Of a stretch of DNA of 64,000 nucleotides, positions 25,101 through 34,200 are shown piece by piece. Below the pieces are notes generated by a model. The model worked only from the letters and a program-made list of their open reading frames with translations, did not search any database and was not told the DNA's origin. How positions within the stretch are numbered: position 1 is the stretch's first letter; the number at the start of each line of letters is the position of its first letter. Position numbers and translations under genes: made by a program. Origin of the DNA: Nemopilema nomurai (Eukaryota; Cnidaria; Scyphozoa; Rhizostomeae; Rhizostomatidae); NCBI GenBank assembly GCA_003864495.1, contig ML133427.1:2065247-2129246 (forward strand), written 5' to 3'.

Positions 25101-28100
25101 TGACAAAGGCTCGATATCTAGAAAACCTATTTACGGATTGCTGGAGGAAAACGAAATAGTTTCCTTTACAATCGGCCAAACGATTCCGCAGTAATGCAAT
25201 TAGTTTCTTTTTGGCACCGCACAAACTGAAGGTGGGCTACGTCTCCCCCTAAAATCTCCTACCCTGTCCCCCTTCTCTAATGCACTGCCTCATCCTCTAT
25301 CCTCAAATCTCATTAAAGCAAGCCTAGCTCCCGGCTTTTTAAGTGTCGCTTGCGATGTTTGCCCAACAGGTTAGAATTGTGAAATTATTGTCATTAAATT
25401 AGAATTATACCCTATTATTTTTCCTTTCTTATACTGAGTATAACGTTTTGTGATTGCGTTTCGATGGGAAAGAAAACAGAACCAATAGGTATTAAAAAAA
25501 AGAAGCCCCACAACCACCATCGTTAGCCCCTCTTCTTTTGACATGCAACATACCACCCTATTCCCAGCACAAAAAGTATCGAAAAAAGTAACTTCGCTTT
25601 GATTCCAGCGATAAGGAAAAGCTTATGGTAATATGCGAAAATCAAATAATTGGTGAAATTAGAAAAGTAAAAACTGAGTAGCAAGAGCCTGGAGATGTAA
25701 AGTTAAAAAGTCAAACTTTGCAGGCTTTGTTATGCTCACTCATACGCTTTAAATTGAAGATTGTTTCATATGTGTGGTCTCTATCTAGGCAAACCAAAAA
25801 GGCAGCGCATTCAAAGGCAGTGAAGTATAAAATAGGGGACGTGCCCCCATCATTTTCAAAGCACACAAAAGTGTCCCTGAGTGATCCAAAGTGCCCCTTT
25901 CTCTTCCCACGCCCCCTACTGCTTTTTACATGCTTCCTACGTCCTCGTGCAAAGGGTAAAGAGTCCTATACAAAGGCACAGTGCGAGCTTTTGGGCTGAC
26001 AACAGGGTTTTCAATAGCAAGGGTCTGGAAGAAAAGAAGATTATGAATAAGCATGCAATCGTAACAACACATCACAGTTGATGAGCGCTGACGACTATAC
26101 TTCAGGACCTGCAATCAGCTGCGAAGATTGCAAATAAAAATTCCCTTTGAACACGCGTACGGCAGAGAGACGCCTTTCAATAAAATTCCCTGGTCTTTCT
26201 TATCTTCTTGCCCAAGTAGCACAGTCGAAAGGAGACAAAAGCCCTCGTAGATACTGGGGAGCTATGAAATATCTGGAGAGATATACTTAAAAAATGGACT
26301 AAAAGCTGTTGGCGGGGACAGATAGGCCCACGAAACATGCTGAATAACATTTCTCAGCTAACGTCATACTTAGATTCAATAACACCTGCTCGTCATACTT
26401 ATATTCAATAACAGAAAGATCTCGTCCTTAAACCTTTAGCTATAAGAAACAGCTTATAAGAAGATTTTGGGCTCAAATATTAACTAAAAGTTAACTAAAA
26501 GATTGGAACTCGCAGCTTTGATTTTCTAAGCTGTTTGATACTGCAGCCATTATAATCGTTTGGCAGCCAAATGTACTGATCCTACCACATACATGTTAGT
26601 TCTGGTGTTGCACTGTTATTCACTATTATTCGAACAAGCATGTGTAAATGTGATTCGTGTCAATATTTGTTTTAAAATTTTCTTCATTTCTGTACCATCG
26701 AAGCGTGCTAGACTGAGGCTTATTATAAACAAGGCTTGTTGAACGGAAAAGCTTCTTAGAATTTTAGTAGACATTTATGATATCGCAATAGTAGTATATA
26801 GTCCCCTTAGATGGATAAACAACCATACTTAGTTGAACGAAAGTCGTGACTCAAAATGTAGAAGATGATTGGGTTTTCTCGTGCAGCCCTCTAAGCTTCA
26901 GCATTCGTAGTTTATACGCAAGCTTTTGAAGTTTGGCCGCATCTGGAGACTATGCTGCCAGATAGCTTGGCGGTACTTGAGGTCTTGGCTTCTGATCACT
27001 AGGGCATTATTAATTGTTTATTATATTTTTGAGCTCTAATTAATAATTGAGTACCACTTTCGCTAAAGTAGTTAAAAAATACACGTGTATGCATTTTGAC
27101 TGCCAGGCTTCTAGACGGAAAATTTATTCGAGCCTCCAAGATAAAATAAGTATAGCCAAAAATTTATTGTCGTGTTGCACATCATAATCAACATCATCGG
27201 TCATCAACAGCAGCTTGAAAACTAGACTCGGGGTCTCTCAAAACTAAAACCTTAGGGGGCCTGGGCCCGGGCAAAGCGAGCCTCTGAAAATGCGTCACTG
27301 ATCGCGTAATGGCGTCAAAGAGCTGCTATGGGAGCGCCTTTTAGTGCTCGGAGACTCACAGCATTTGATGAACATGATTTTAACTCGGTAGTAATTGTTT
27401 TTTGGTTTTTAACTTCAAAAGGTATGCGACCTATGTCCATTCACTCGGCTTAACTGCACTTGTTACAAGAGATTCACTTGTTTAACGGCTAGACTAGAGG
27501 GTGGTTAACAAGTTAATTGAATTAATTGTTTGTAGGATTCAATATATTGTCAATTAAAAAGAGAAATACATGATCGATGGTAACCATGGAGAACCTAAGC
27601 ACAATATAGGCAAAATGCTTGCGTTTAGAAAGAGTTAATCCCAATTATTTTTTACTGGGATGAAGTGTTGATTATAATAACGGTTGCATTTATTTTGGGC
27701 CAGAAGTTTAATAGTTGCATTGTAGCAAGGGTTGCTATCTTAATGAACCATTGGGGGTTCTCACCCCCACATATGTTGCTGTCTTGCGAGGAAAGCTCTA
27801 TCTATCCTTGATAGAAACTGTTATCCTAAGAAAAAGAATCATAATTCGGGTAGTAATTTAGGAAAGATGAAGGTCGCACCTGCAGGGTTATTTAACAAAC
27901 AAATGGGAATGAATTGGGGGTTGTATCAGAGACAGGATATCAACGCAATTAAATAATTCATAGCTTGTATAAACATCTTGGATCATTAATGTGTAAATGG
28001 TTTTAACCGCAAAGCATCTAGTTTGACCTTGAGTCCTCAGTGGCGCGATGAAGTTACGAATGAAACAATAACAGAGTTCCCCCAGTAAAATAAACCAGCG

Positions 28101-29788
28101 CCTTAGGATGGGGGTAGGAAGAGGGCCTATCTAGTTGGAAAGCAACTGACCCCCTAGATCTTTTATAGCGCTATCTTACTCGTGAAAACGATACTGAAAA
28201 TTGTTTTGCGAATAGAATTTCTAACCAGCAAATCGCCTTCAGACTCCTTCTAACAACCTTTTGCTGAATGGGCAGTATTCTAAGTCAATCTACTTCAGGG
28301 TGGCGAGATTCAAAGCGCAAGGAAACATTAGAAGGACGCCCTAGCTTGAGATCAACCCGATATCAGCGGCATTCAGCTAAGGTACCGTAATGTCCATTTC
28401 CTTGCTGACGCAGCCCGCCGCTCACAAAAGCTTGCCTGGATTGCAGCGAGAATTACATTATATAATGAATCCAATAAAATAGCTTGGTATGAAGATACTT
28501 CGCCGGCCTTTTTGGTACACGCTTTTTTTATAAGGAACCACTTTATAAGGAACCTACATGTAGAAGGCCGAAATATATAAATAACTTATACTACTAAAAA
28601 CGGAATCCCTAAGGAACTTTTCGATTTGAAAAATTGTTATAACTGCAAGCATCAAGAACTAAAAAGCCGGTTCCATTCATTTGCAGCCAATACTCGCATA
28701 GATTGTTTGCTATTCGTGTGTCAAGTGCTTTATTGAGTAGTTTCCGCATATCTGTCTCGCCTCTCTCTATTAACTGTTAAGGCTTATTGATGTGCAGTGA
28801 AAATTAAGGAACTTTTAAGGAACTTTTGGTACAAAAATCTGATGACTTGAGGTCTACGGATAAGGAACTTTTGGAACTAGGCCCTGAGGTAGGTTCCTTA
28901 TAAAAAAAGCGTGTATCTGAAATCCCTTCAGCCTATTCTCTTGGTGAAGTTTATCTTTTGCAACAAATCAGTTTAATTTAACGCACTTTTGATTTCAATA
29001 TATGGATCTAACCAATTTAATCCGTGCTAAACATTGCTTGTGCATCCAATTACTCCTTTACCTTAACGCACTCAAAACTTGGAGGGTGAGTAGTCTGACG
29101 ATGAACTCCATGCCCAGGGGTATGGGCTGACTCCAAAGGGATTTTCTACCCCTTTGCACAAGTGCTTGAGAAAGATACGGGCGGTTTATTAACAAGCAAG
29201 GTGAAATAAAATGAACATATTTGTCGTTATGGATATGTCAAACCAATAACAAGAAAATCGTCGCTCTGGATTACACCTCATCTGAACAGCTGAAGCTTCA
29301 AAGGTTTAAAATTTCATTTTCTGGATTCTTGTCATACCGAAACTTATTTTGAATATTTGAGAAATTTCAGCCTCGGCTTGACAAATAACAGAAAAGTTTC
29401 ATGCTTAACAGGCCTAAAAACAATAACCCAATACAAACAAATAATAATAAGGAAACCTGCTTGCTAAAACTAATGTTTACATGCTATCCTTTAGTCAGAC
29501 TTGCAATAAAAACGGTATACCTGGAACGAACAATAATGGAATTGTCGTTGAACAACAAGATCAAACAATTTCTACTTACAAGAATCTGATACTCGACGGA
29601 AGATTTGGAGGCACGTGTGAAAGATTTCGATTTGAACAATCTGCGAAGGTGGAACGGTAGGAAAACGAGCAATCCAGACCGCCATCTTCAACTGCACTTT
29701 GAGAATTGGAGTTTGAAGCCAAGACAAGTAGGAAAACTGTCAGGGAAGTTGTGGCCCAAAAGCGAATTCTGTTTCCTTGCATCATCAT
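280..29788 (-). CDS. PKD1: Polycystin-1-like protein, 27 exons seen, 3' end beyond left edge
   Basis: Large membrane receptor of the polycystin-1 family; family members act at cilia and other cell surfaces with polycystin-2-type channels. Exons in coding order: 29580-29788, 23880-23951, 23364-23435, 22623-22694, 21817-21977, 19234-20778, 15147-19120, 14409-14735, 13443-13737, 12980-13322, 11530-12642, 10661-10916, 9992-10187, 9297-9423, 8903-9028, 8308-8472, 7623-7854, 6904-7096, 6606-6664, 6154-6239, 5507-5653, 4877-4975, 4154-4383, 3300-3508, 2230-2303, 1447-1698, 280-1165. All junctions are GT-AG and in phase, summing to 11,520 nt (3,840 codons). LRR plus WSC plus PKD plus REJ plus GPS plus PLAT indicates polycystin-1 itself rather than a shorter PKD1L/REJ relative. 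The last transmembrane spans, pore region and cytoplasmic tail are not in the window. The junction 19233/19121 is the least certain (it may be a frameshift instead). Orthology is by domain order only. Confidence 0.93.
1447..3508 (-). CDS. PKD1: Polycystin exons 24-26: membrane spans 4-6
   Basis: Exon 3300-3508 carries LPSWFVVVGYCLCLSISIFS, then VVILIYGQQFG and WLESIFAGLFQDVFVTYPV, a recognisable polycystin-1/PKD1L block with one membrane span and a re-entrant amphipathic segment. The short exon 2230-2303 (74 nt) encodes span 5, LVLVALLIALVRKP. Exon 1447-1698 holds a basic cytoplasmic helix (QKQGRGKREVRRIVK) and span 6 (NLVFQLLHLWIVFSICLAG). All phases match. Confidence 0.88.
4154..7096 (-). 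CDS. PKD1: Polycystin exons 18-23: long Ser-rich cytoplasmic loop
   Basis: Six exons, 6904-7096, 6606-6664, 6154-6239, 5507-5653, 4877-4975 and 4154-4383, encode about 270 residues between membrane spans 3 and 4. The loop has little recognisable fold and is rich in Ser, Thr, Tyr and charged residues (for example SISSSRFSTSRITSSS and SYQYKKVPISY). I assigned these exons from splice signals, matching phases and position, not from strong homology. Exon 4877-4975 in particular rests only on its splice sites and on phase agreement with both neighbours. Confidence 0.72.
7623..7854 (-). CDS. PKD1: Polycystin exon 17: membrane spans 2 and 3
   Basis: The exon begins with the family hallmark FTRVQRLTCC, followed by hydrophobic span 2 (VTFLLSWTCVDAMWYG), a loop and span 3 (EVLVGVIASLMVFPVNFLLV), then a basic cytoplasmic start (LIFRNCRLPKSR). 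This F-T-R-x-Q-R segment directly after PLAT is one of the most conserved stretches of polycystin-1 and its PKD1L relatives. It starts in phase 2 and ends in phase 0. Confidence 0.93.
8308..10187 (-). CDS. PKD1: Polycystin exons 13-16: first membrane span and PLAT domain
   Basis: Exon 9992-10187 starts with the first membrane helix (IAISLCLAIIVIYLMCLFF) and the basic stretch SRKDEEDRRKA, marking the cytoplasmic side. A PLAT/LH2 domain spans the exons: YKYELRLKTGAFPGAG-like start (read here as YFKYELRLKTGAFPGAG), TSANVGIQIFASK (9297-9423), LGKILRIRVWHDNSG and SWYLTRIVIKNL (8903-9028), then RWLAVDRDDGEVERVF (8308-8472). The last exon runs into the family signature DYHIWLSIFEKPRLS. PLAT is a cytoplasmic beta sandwich that binds lipid and regulates trafficking in polycystin-1. 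Confidence 0.93.
8805..8882 (+). repeat. 39-bp tandem duplication
   Basis: ATCAACG(C/T)ATAAAGAAATC plus GGAAATGTCGTGAAAATGT occurs twice in tandem with a 39-bp period in the intron after the second PLAT exon. Only one base differs, so the duplication looks recent. Confidence 0.8.
10661..12642 (-). CDS. PKD1: Polycystin exons 11-12: GAIN domain and GPS cleavage motif
   Basis: Exon 11530-12642 encodes the mostly helical GAIN subdomain A (LFLEQSVLSNIKIL, LRDMVNRVADFGS, LFFLLQNNIVAGR) and the beta-rich part. It includes GRMRRDLT, a furin-like R-x-R-R site (codons 12182-12171). Exon 10661-10916 carries the GPS: ASCIFWDREKGIWSSEG, then TVCKSSHLTSFAS. Self-cleavage would fall between Leu and Thr of HLT (bases 10721/10720). 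The catalytic H-L-T triad is intact. Two of the usual four cysteines are absent: GC is GL, and the second Cys of C-x-C is Ser, consistent with loss of one disulfide pair. Confidence 0.9.
12980..14735 (-). CDS. PKD1: Polycystin exons 8-10: REJ region
   Basis: Exons 14409-14735, 13443-13737 and 12980-13322 continue the receptor-for-egg-jelly (REJ) region of polycystin-1. Recognisable pieces are VLPTPPIPVITGG, QSFALDASQTIDPD, YYRWECTVES, VKIVAANRHDVFL, ELSVTWSVTSS, CKVHPKTGTTLETKFWFSC and NISMYLPVGP. The region is extracellular and adopts fibronectin-III/Ig-like folds in the family. The intron between exons 9 and 10 is only 120 nt (13323-13442), showing that very short introns occur in this gene. 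Confidence 0.9.
14047..14110 (+). repeat. 32-bp tandem duplication
   Basis: The block AAATGATTTCTCTATTTGCG with CAAAGATAT occurs twice with a 32-bp period in the polycystin intron between exons 8 and 9. It is non-coding. Confidence 0.75.
15147..19120 (-). CDS. PKD1: Polycystin exon 7: array of about 13 PKD repeats and start of REJ
   Basis: A single exon of 3,974 nt. It opens with a conserved-looking segment (SSRDCQLDFAPCLRW, cysteines at CLDCQ and CNAF) and then about 13 immunoglobulin-like PKD repeats of 80-90 residues. Each ends in a strand such as GRHNVSVYVQNNLNN, GHYPVSLYAENNV or GVYTLTVSARNPA, followed by a linker such as VQEPV or VERAL. Only one repeat keeps the canonical motif (VKWNFGDGS); most have drifted to W-x-(I/V/F) cores. 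The many N-x-S/T sites predict heavy N-glycosylation. The last about 110 residues (MTCTPPLVTIAGN onward) begin the REJ region. The exon ends in phase 0 at a GTTAGT donor. Confidence 0.92.
19234..20778 (-). CDS. PKD1: Polycystin exon 6: WSC domain and Ser/Thr/Ala-rich stalk
   Basis: The first about 90 residues form a WSC domain: LLAYWSCHSQK, then VCKGLCADESYMYAAV, TTCLCGSPHS, GCRLRCDSS. WSC domains are putative carbohydrate-binding modules and occupy the same place in human polycystin-1. A stalk of about 250 residues rich in Ser, Thr, Ala and Val follows, likely O-glycosylated and mucin-like. Within it lies HRTKRAV (RTKR codons 19687-19676), a furin-type R-X-K-R site. A beta-rich stretch with two cysteines (SKCSTCNPF) ends the exon. 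No C-type lectin or LDL-A module is seen where human PKD1 has them. The 3' boundary is uncertain: the frame stays open past 19120, but the downstream domain is in another frame. A 113-nt intron (donor GTGATG) or a sequence frameshift would repair it. Confidence 0.8.
20779..21816 (-). other. Polycystin intron 5, no feature seen
   Basis: AT-rich sequence between the LRRCT exon and the WSC exon. I saw no coding exon, RNA gene or clear repeat on either strand, only short A and T runs. Confidence 0.6.
21817..21977 (-). CDS. PKD1: Polycystin exon 5: LRR C-terminal cap
   Basis: The exon reads from the last leucine-rich repeat into a capping motif LSIYTNNLSCDC...FAVWLRDRQA...DAFDCYD, the usual LRRCT pattern of clustered cysteines plus a tryptophan. 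It starts in phase 2 and ends in phase 1 at a GTACGA donor, joining the WSC exon so that the codon at the junction reads GAC. The donor is weak, but the phase and domain order agree. Confidence 0.88.
22476..22493 (+). repeat. Poly-C run (18 C)
   Basis: Eighteen consecutive C bases in polycystin intron 4. Such homopolymers are prone to length error in sequencing. Confidence 0.9.
22623..23951 (-). CDS. PKD1: Polycystin exons 2-4: three leucine-rich repeats
   Basis: Three exons, 23880-23951, 23364-23435 and 22623-22694, are each exactly 72 nt and each run from phase 2 to phase 2. Each encodes one 24-residue leucine-rich repeat, for example LKLNGNRIKTVPMSLAAI, LDLSNNEMEILRKWEFTG and LLLNDNPLRRIEENAFGH. 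All have strong GTAAGT donors. This one-repeat-per-exon symmetry allows repeat gain or loss without disturbing the frame. Other repeat exons in the 5.6-kb intron before exon 2 cannot be excluded, but I saw none. Confidence 0.9.
22720..22812 (+). repeat. Degenerate short tandem repeat in polycystin intron
   Basis: Alternating units of the type GACGATCAGTGGCGATAAA and GGCGATTAAAGACTATCAG recur about four to five times with mismatches. This is a decayed minisatellite just upstream (in gene sense) of leucine-rich-repeat exon 4. Confidence 0.6.
23952..29579 (-). other. Polycystin intron 1 (5.6 kb)
   Basis: Long first intron separating the signal-peptide exon from the first leucine-rich repeat. 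It contains a candidate MITE at 28516-28915. The rest is AT-rich with no convincing open reading frame. Short open frames (24725-24907, 26560-26742) have no domain or splice support. First introns this long often hold regulatory elements, but none is recognisable here. Confidence 0.6.
28516..28915. mobile_element. MITE-like element with 24-bp terminal inverted repeats
   Basis: The left end reads TACACGC, seven T, ATAAGGAACC (28516-28539). The right end 28892-28915 is its exact reverse complement (24 of 24), closing in GCGTGTA. A second inverted pair just inside (about 28543-28557 and 28889-28903) and several internal AAGGAACTTTT copies add structure. No transposase frame is present, so it is a non-autonomous element of about 400 bp. 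Outer TA dinucleotides fit a TA target site as used by Tc1/mariner-like or PIF-like transposons; the superfamily is not determinable here. Confidence 0.75.
29580..29788 (-). CDS. PKD1: Polycystin exon 1: start codon, signal peptide, LRR N-terminal cap
   Basis: Three consecutive ATG codons begin at 29788, followed by a basic stretch and a hydrophobic core (TTSLTVFLLVLA), a standard signal peptide. The mature start carries the cysteine-flanked LRRNT pattern LDCSF...ADCSNRNLSHVP. The exon ends in codon phase 2 at a good GTAAGT donor. I chose the first ATG because the nearest upstream ATG is out of frame and soon meets a stop. Which of the three ATGs is used makes no practical difference. Confidence 0.88.
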
Positions 29789-31281
29789 CGCTAGCCCAAG
29801 TCGAGACCCAGGAAGATAAATCTCGAGATCTCAATCCCCATTTTGTCTGCTGGACTTTTAATAACAGTCACCCAAAGTGATGTTCACTAAACTATCCTAA
29901 AATATACCTGCAGTATTGTACTTAGCCAAACTCATCACCGACTCGTTGTAAAATCCTGCGGTTGTTCGACTTCCTCTGTATAGACCATATTCAATTCGAG
30001 CTATTTTTTTACAACGGCATCAATCGCGTTGTTTGATCGTCCAAGCAAATTCACATCAAATCGAGCCTCTAGATGGTTGGCGAATACGCAATTTGCATTT
30101 GACTCTCTCGTTATTCAGCAGCTGGTAATTCGACAATGAACCACAATAGAGTTCGCCTTTTCATAGTAGAGTGATTTTGAACGGGCCTGCACTCTCGCAA
30201 CAACAATAACACAAAGGCTACATAACAAAGGACGTCCCGGCAACATGGCAACACGACATAGCACCTATAAACACCAGGGGAATGCTTATATTTAATTCTT
30301 AGTGTTGTTTCTTAACGCTTAATTCTTGATAATAGGCAAAGGTTTACGCTTCGGGGTTCGTTTTCGGGGGCGTACCCTGGGTAGGACTGGGGAGGCAAAA
30401 ATATACTTTTGCAAGTTTGCCTTGGCTTGGGTCATTTGAAAAAATTCTCTCATAGCGGCTGAACCAATATGTTTACGTCACAGCAAATCGATATTCGATA
30501 TCAGTATTAGACCATGTTTAGCCAACTACCGTCAATGGCATAATCAAAGAGGAACTTGCATTTATTATCAAGCAACTAGAAACATTCGATTGTTAATTAA
30601 CTGGATTTTATATTTGATCACGTATTTCAGGCGCGACGCCAGTGTTTTAACAAAGATCAGACATACTTTTGTGGTATTGTAGAAGTATAAAAGGGTTCAT
30701 ATGTAGAAATAAAGGAGGGGAAATTTTTTGTAATTTATTTGGTTGGTTTGTGAGAGAATCCCTAAAATGACATGCGTCAAAATATTTTCTTTTCGCTAAC
30801 CATTATGCCCCAACTTTTAAATGCCAATCGCCAAACCTAAGAAAGTTTAGTTGCTCCAGCCCCTTCTACAATGCTTTTAAAAAGAATCTGTCAAAATGCC
30901 ACTGGTTTCCTCGCTGTTTCAAAGTTTTAATTTTTGCTAAGGTTTTGAAAAAACAAGCTTTTCGTTACGTTTTTGGGGCGGTAAAAGAGGGGAAAAATCT
31001 GTTGGTTAGCCGGGCAATGCCCACACCCCCTTGTTGGCACATCAAATTCCTCTGGTTGGCACATCAGCATTTGGCCAAATTTTATATTAAATTGACATTC
31101 TGCTCACGCTTGATCGGTCTTCTTCTTCAAATGAATTCTTTATGGAAGACTGGAATACACCTTATTACCATTTATCAGTGCTTATTACGGACAGAGGAAA
31201 CTCAAGGTAACAAACTCGCCTCCTTTGTGGACATGAACCGTGAGAAGGAGGCTCTTCCAATTCCATGACAACAAACAAATC
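29789..31281. promoter_or_regulatory. Shared divergent promoter region of polycystin and CFAP184 genes
   Basis: About 1.5 kb separates two start codons pointing away from each other, with no gene between. It must contain both 5' UTRs and both promoters. Two tandem GGCAAC half-sites occur at 30239-30252, spaced by AT, resembling an RFX X-box (GTNRCC-AT-RGYAAC) with two mismatches. A GGTAAC half-site lies at 31206-31211, about 70 bases before the CFAP184 start. RFX factors drive ciliary genes in animals. Function is inferred. Confidence 0.55.
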
Positions 31282-34200
31282 ATGGCGGACGAGGATGGAA
31301 ATGTTGTTAGTTCTCCAGATCCGAAGGTAGTTTTGTGCTCTTATACCATTTGTCGTCGTAAAATGTCGCTATTTTTTTAAAACTCCATTTATTATTAATA
31401 AGTACGGCCTAACTCCCTCTAGTTCAGCAAAAAGCAATACATAGTTTACGACATGGGTCTTTGATCAAGTGAAGGGTATCAGTTATTATTAAAACTTAAG
31501 CCCTATAAGGAGTTAGATAAGCCTCTAACCGTGTTAGAACAGTTTATCCTAGAGCTGCAGATGCTTAGCAGTTATCATGATCTGGTGTCCTTGAAGAAGA
31601 AATCATGGATCTGTCTTTTAAGAATCTTTCATTTACACTTTAATACTGTAGATGAATATAATGAGAGATTATAATTTTACATCAAGGTAAATAGAAACTT
31701 TTTTCACAAGCACAACTGAAACATGATGAAACAAGTAATCAAATGTTTGTAATTTCCCTTTATTTTTCAATTTAATTTCTTTAATCAATTTTATGATTGT
31801 CATAAATCTAGGTGTTTGAAGCTGAGGCTGATACCAAAAAAGAAGAAGATGAGAAAAACATGGACATAAATAAAGATGAAAGTGCTATTACTTCTGAAGA
31901 AATCAATAAAGAATCAGAACAAGATAATCTTACCCAAAATGGTATGAATTGTAGAATTTTAGACTGATTTAAAAGGCCCTAGTTAAATAATGCTTAGGAA
32001 CGTTATTCTAAAGTATTTAAAACAGTAGATATATGTTGAAAGGAAATAATGTGGCAAATGTTTTCTATAAAAGAACCTTCTGTTATTGCATAGAAATGTA
32101 GTAAGTATTTTTACTAAGTTCCTTGGTAGCCTCAGGCTCTTTGATGATATATCTCAATGAATCCATTCTACTTTGAACATGTGGCTTCTTTGATAACAAT
32201 GAAATGATAAAAATTTAGCAAAGAGTTTGTTAAAGAGTATTTTCTTGGCTTCTTTACTTGGTAGTCTCTACAAACTGTAGGTTTCTTCAATCCTTCTTCA
32301 GGTATAAAGTTACTAATTCTGCGGTTAGACTATTAATGCATAGTACAAAACCTTCCACACGAAGAATGTATATATGGTTATTTTTCTTTTGCTATGACTG
32401 TATTAACCAATTGTTAGGTGAAAATCAAAATGAAGATAAAGAGGCACTTGCTGGTACTGGACAAGAGAATTTGCCAGCAGCAGAATCAAATGAGAATCAA
32501 GTTGTAGAAAATTCTGTAGAAGGACAAGCTTTAATGGATCCAGGAGAGAGCTCAACTCAAAATGTTTGTTTTTATACTATTCATGAAATACCATTATTTT
32601 ATGTCTTAGGATAAATGAGGGTTGAAATGGACCATGGCAAAATGATTCAACAGAAAGTATTAATTTAGAGACTGCTCTGTCAATTTGATAAAGTAAAACT
32701 TATTTGATTCCTAATCTAACATCCTTACTGATAAAATAGATTGTTGAATAATGTAGCATGAAGGGTTTCATATTTGACTAACCTCAGGAATGTTAATATT
32801 ACATGCTCATATTTTCCAGGATACCAGTGTAACGGATCAAGTGGAAGCAACTTTGGAGGATACCAGAGTAGAGCAAGTTGTAGAAAAAAGTTTTGATGTA
32901 AGCATTGCCCTCTATTCATGCATTATTGTCACATCTGTAAACAGCAGCTACTTTACTGAAAATTTATCCGTGCCCAAGTTCAAATTCAGTGTTTATTGAT
33001 TTAGAAGGTGATGTTTTAATGAGATGGTTGCTTTAAATCCCCCTCTTTTTTACCTATCGGTTGGATAGATTGAAGCAATCACAGAAGAAGATGGAACACA
33101 TCCTGATATTCAAATTGCTAATCAAGAGTTTGATGAAGAGATACAGCCTGGAAGTGAAGATATATTAGAGCATCGTGAATTTCCAGATGCCTATTCAACG
33201 CCCCCACCTCAACCAGTTGACGAAATGGAAGATAACTATGGTGAGTTTAGGCCCAATTTACATGAGCGAAGTTAATAAAATGTTGTTTTGATGAATCTTT
33301 CATTTGACATTAATAACCAAGCTCTAGGACATTTATCAGGAAAAATGACAACAGTAGATTGGAACTGGTTATTTGACACTCTGGTTTATACCCAGCTACT
33401 TGTGGCTGCGTAAAATGTGCCAAATGTTGGTTGGTTAAAGCAGTACAAGCTGGTAGCTTGGTTCCGCTGTGTCCCCATTTCAGCAGGAATGCCCTTTCGC
33501 ATTAAGAATACACTAACTAGCAGATTATCAATGCTTTCCTCTCACTATTCTTGGTCAGCTGCCTCTAAATAGCTGCACCTGCTTATAAATTTTATAAAAT
33601 TTCTTTTATGTTCAAGGCTTTCACAACATCCCAGAAGAAGAAGAACAGCAGAGTGACCGTGGTTCATCACCCGAGTATCCAGTGTTTGACAGAGCCCAAT
33701 TGCTTGAGAGATATAAGGTGATTAGCTCTTAAGCTCTTAATTTCTTACATTTATTTTTCCAATGTTGACCATACTTGAAAATACTAGCCACGCGGAATAA
33801 AATTAATGAATACATTCCCAATAATTCTGCACAGTCAGGTAATTATGCAGTTGAATCAAACCTAATCAAAATACAATGCGAATTGTTAAAGAACACATTG
33901 GTCTATAACAATGAAACTTTTTCTTCTACAGGAAGTCTTTGAGGAGCGCTCTCAGCTTCAAAGCCTGAACAACCAGCTGCAACACAAACTAGCTGAATAT
34001 TTTAGAAAAAAGAAGGTTTGGTTTTACGGTCTTGGGTTTGGTTGTTATTAATAGAGACTAAATTGGTTTGTTGGTGTCAAACTGGTTCTATCTTGACGAT
34101 CGAGACGATTCGACGACCCTGGCGATCATACGTAAACCAGGCTTAATAGAGACTAAATTGGTTTGTTGGTGTCAAACTGGCTCTATCTTGACGATCGAGA

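Noticed and set aside
30945..31268. 107-codon plus-strand frame just before CCDC96.
   Set aside because: No domain and no splice join to CCDC96, whose own ATG at 31282 has good context and an in-frame acidic N-terminus. The sequence faintly resembles that at 24725-24907, so both may be copies of a dispersed repeat.
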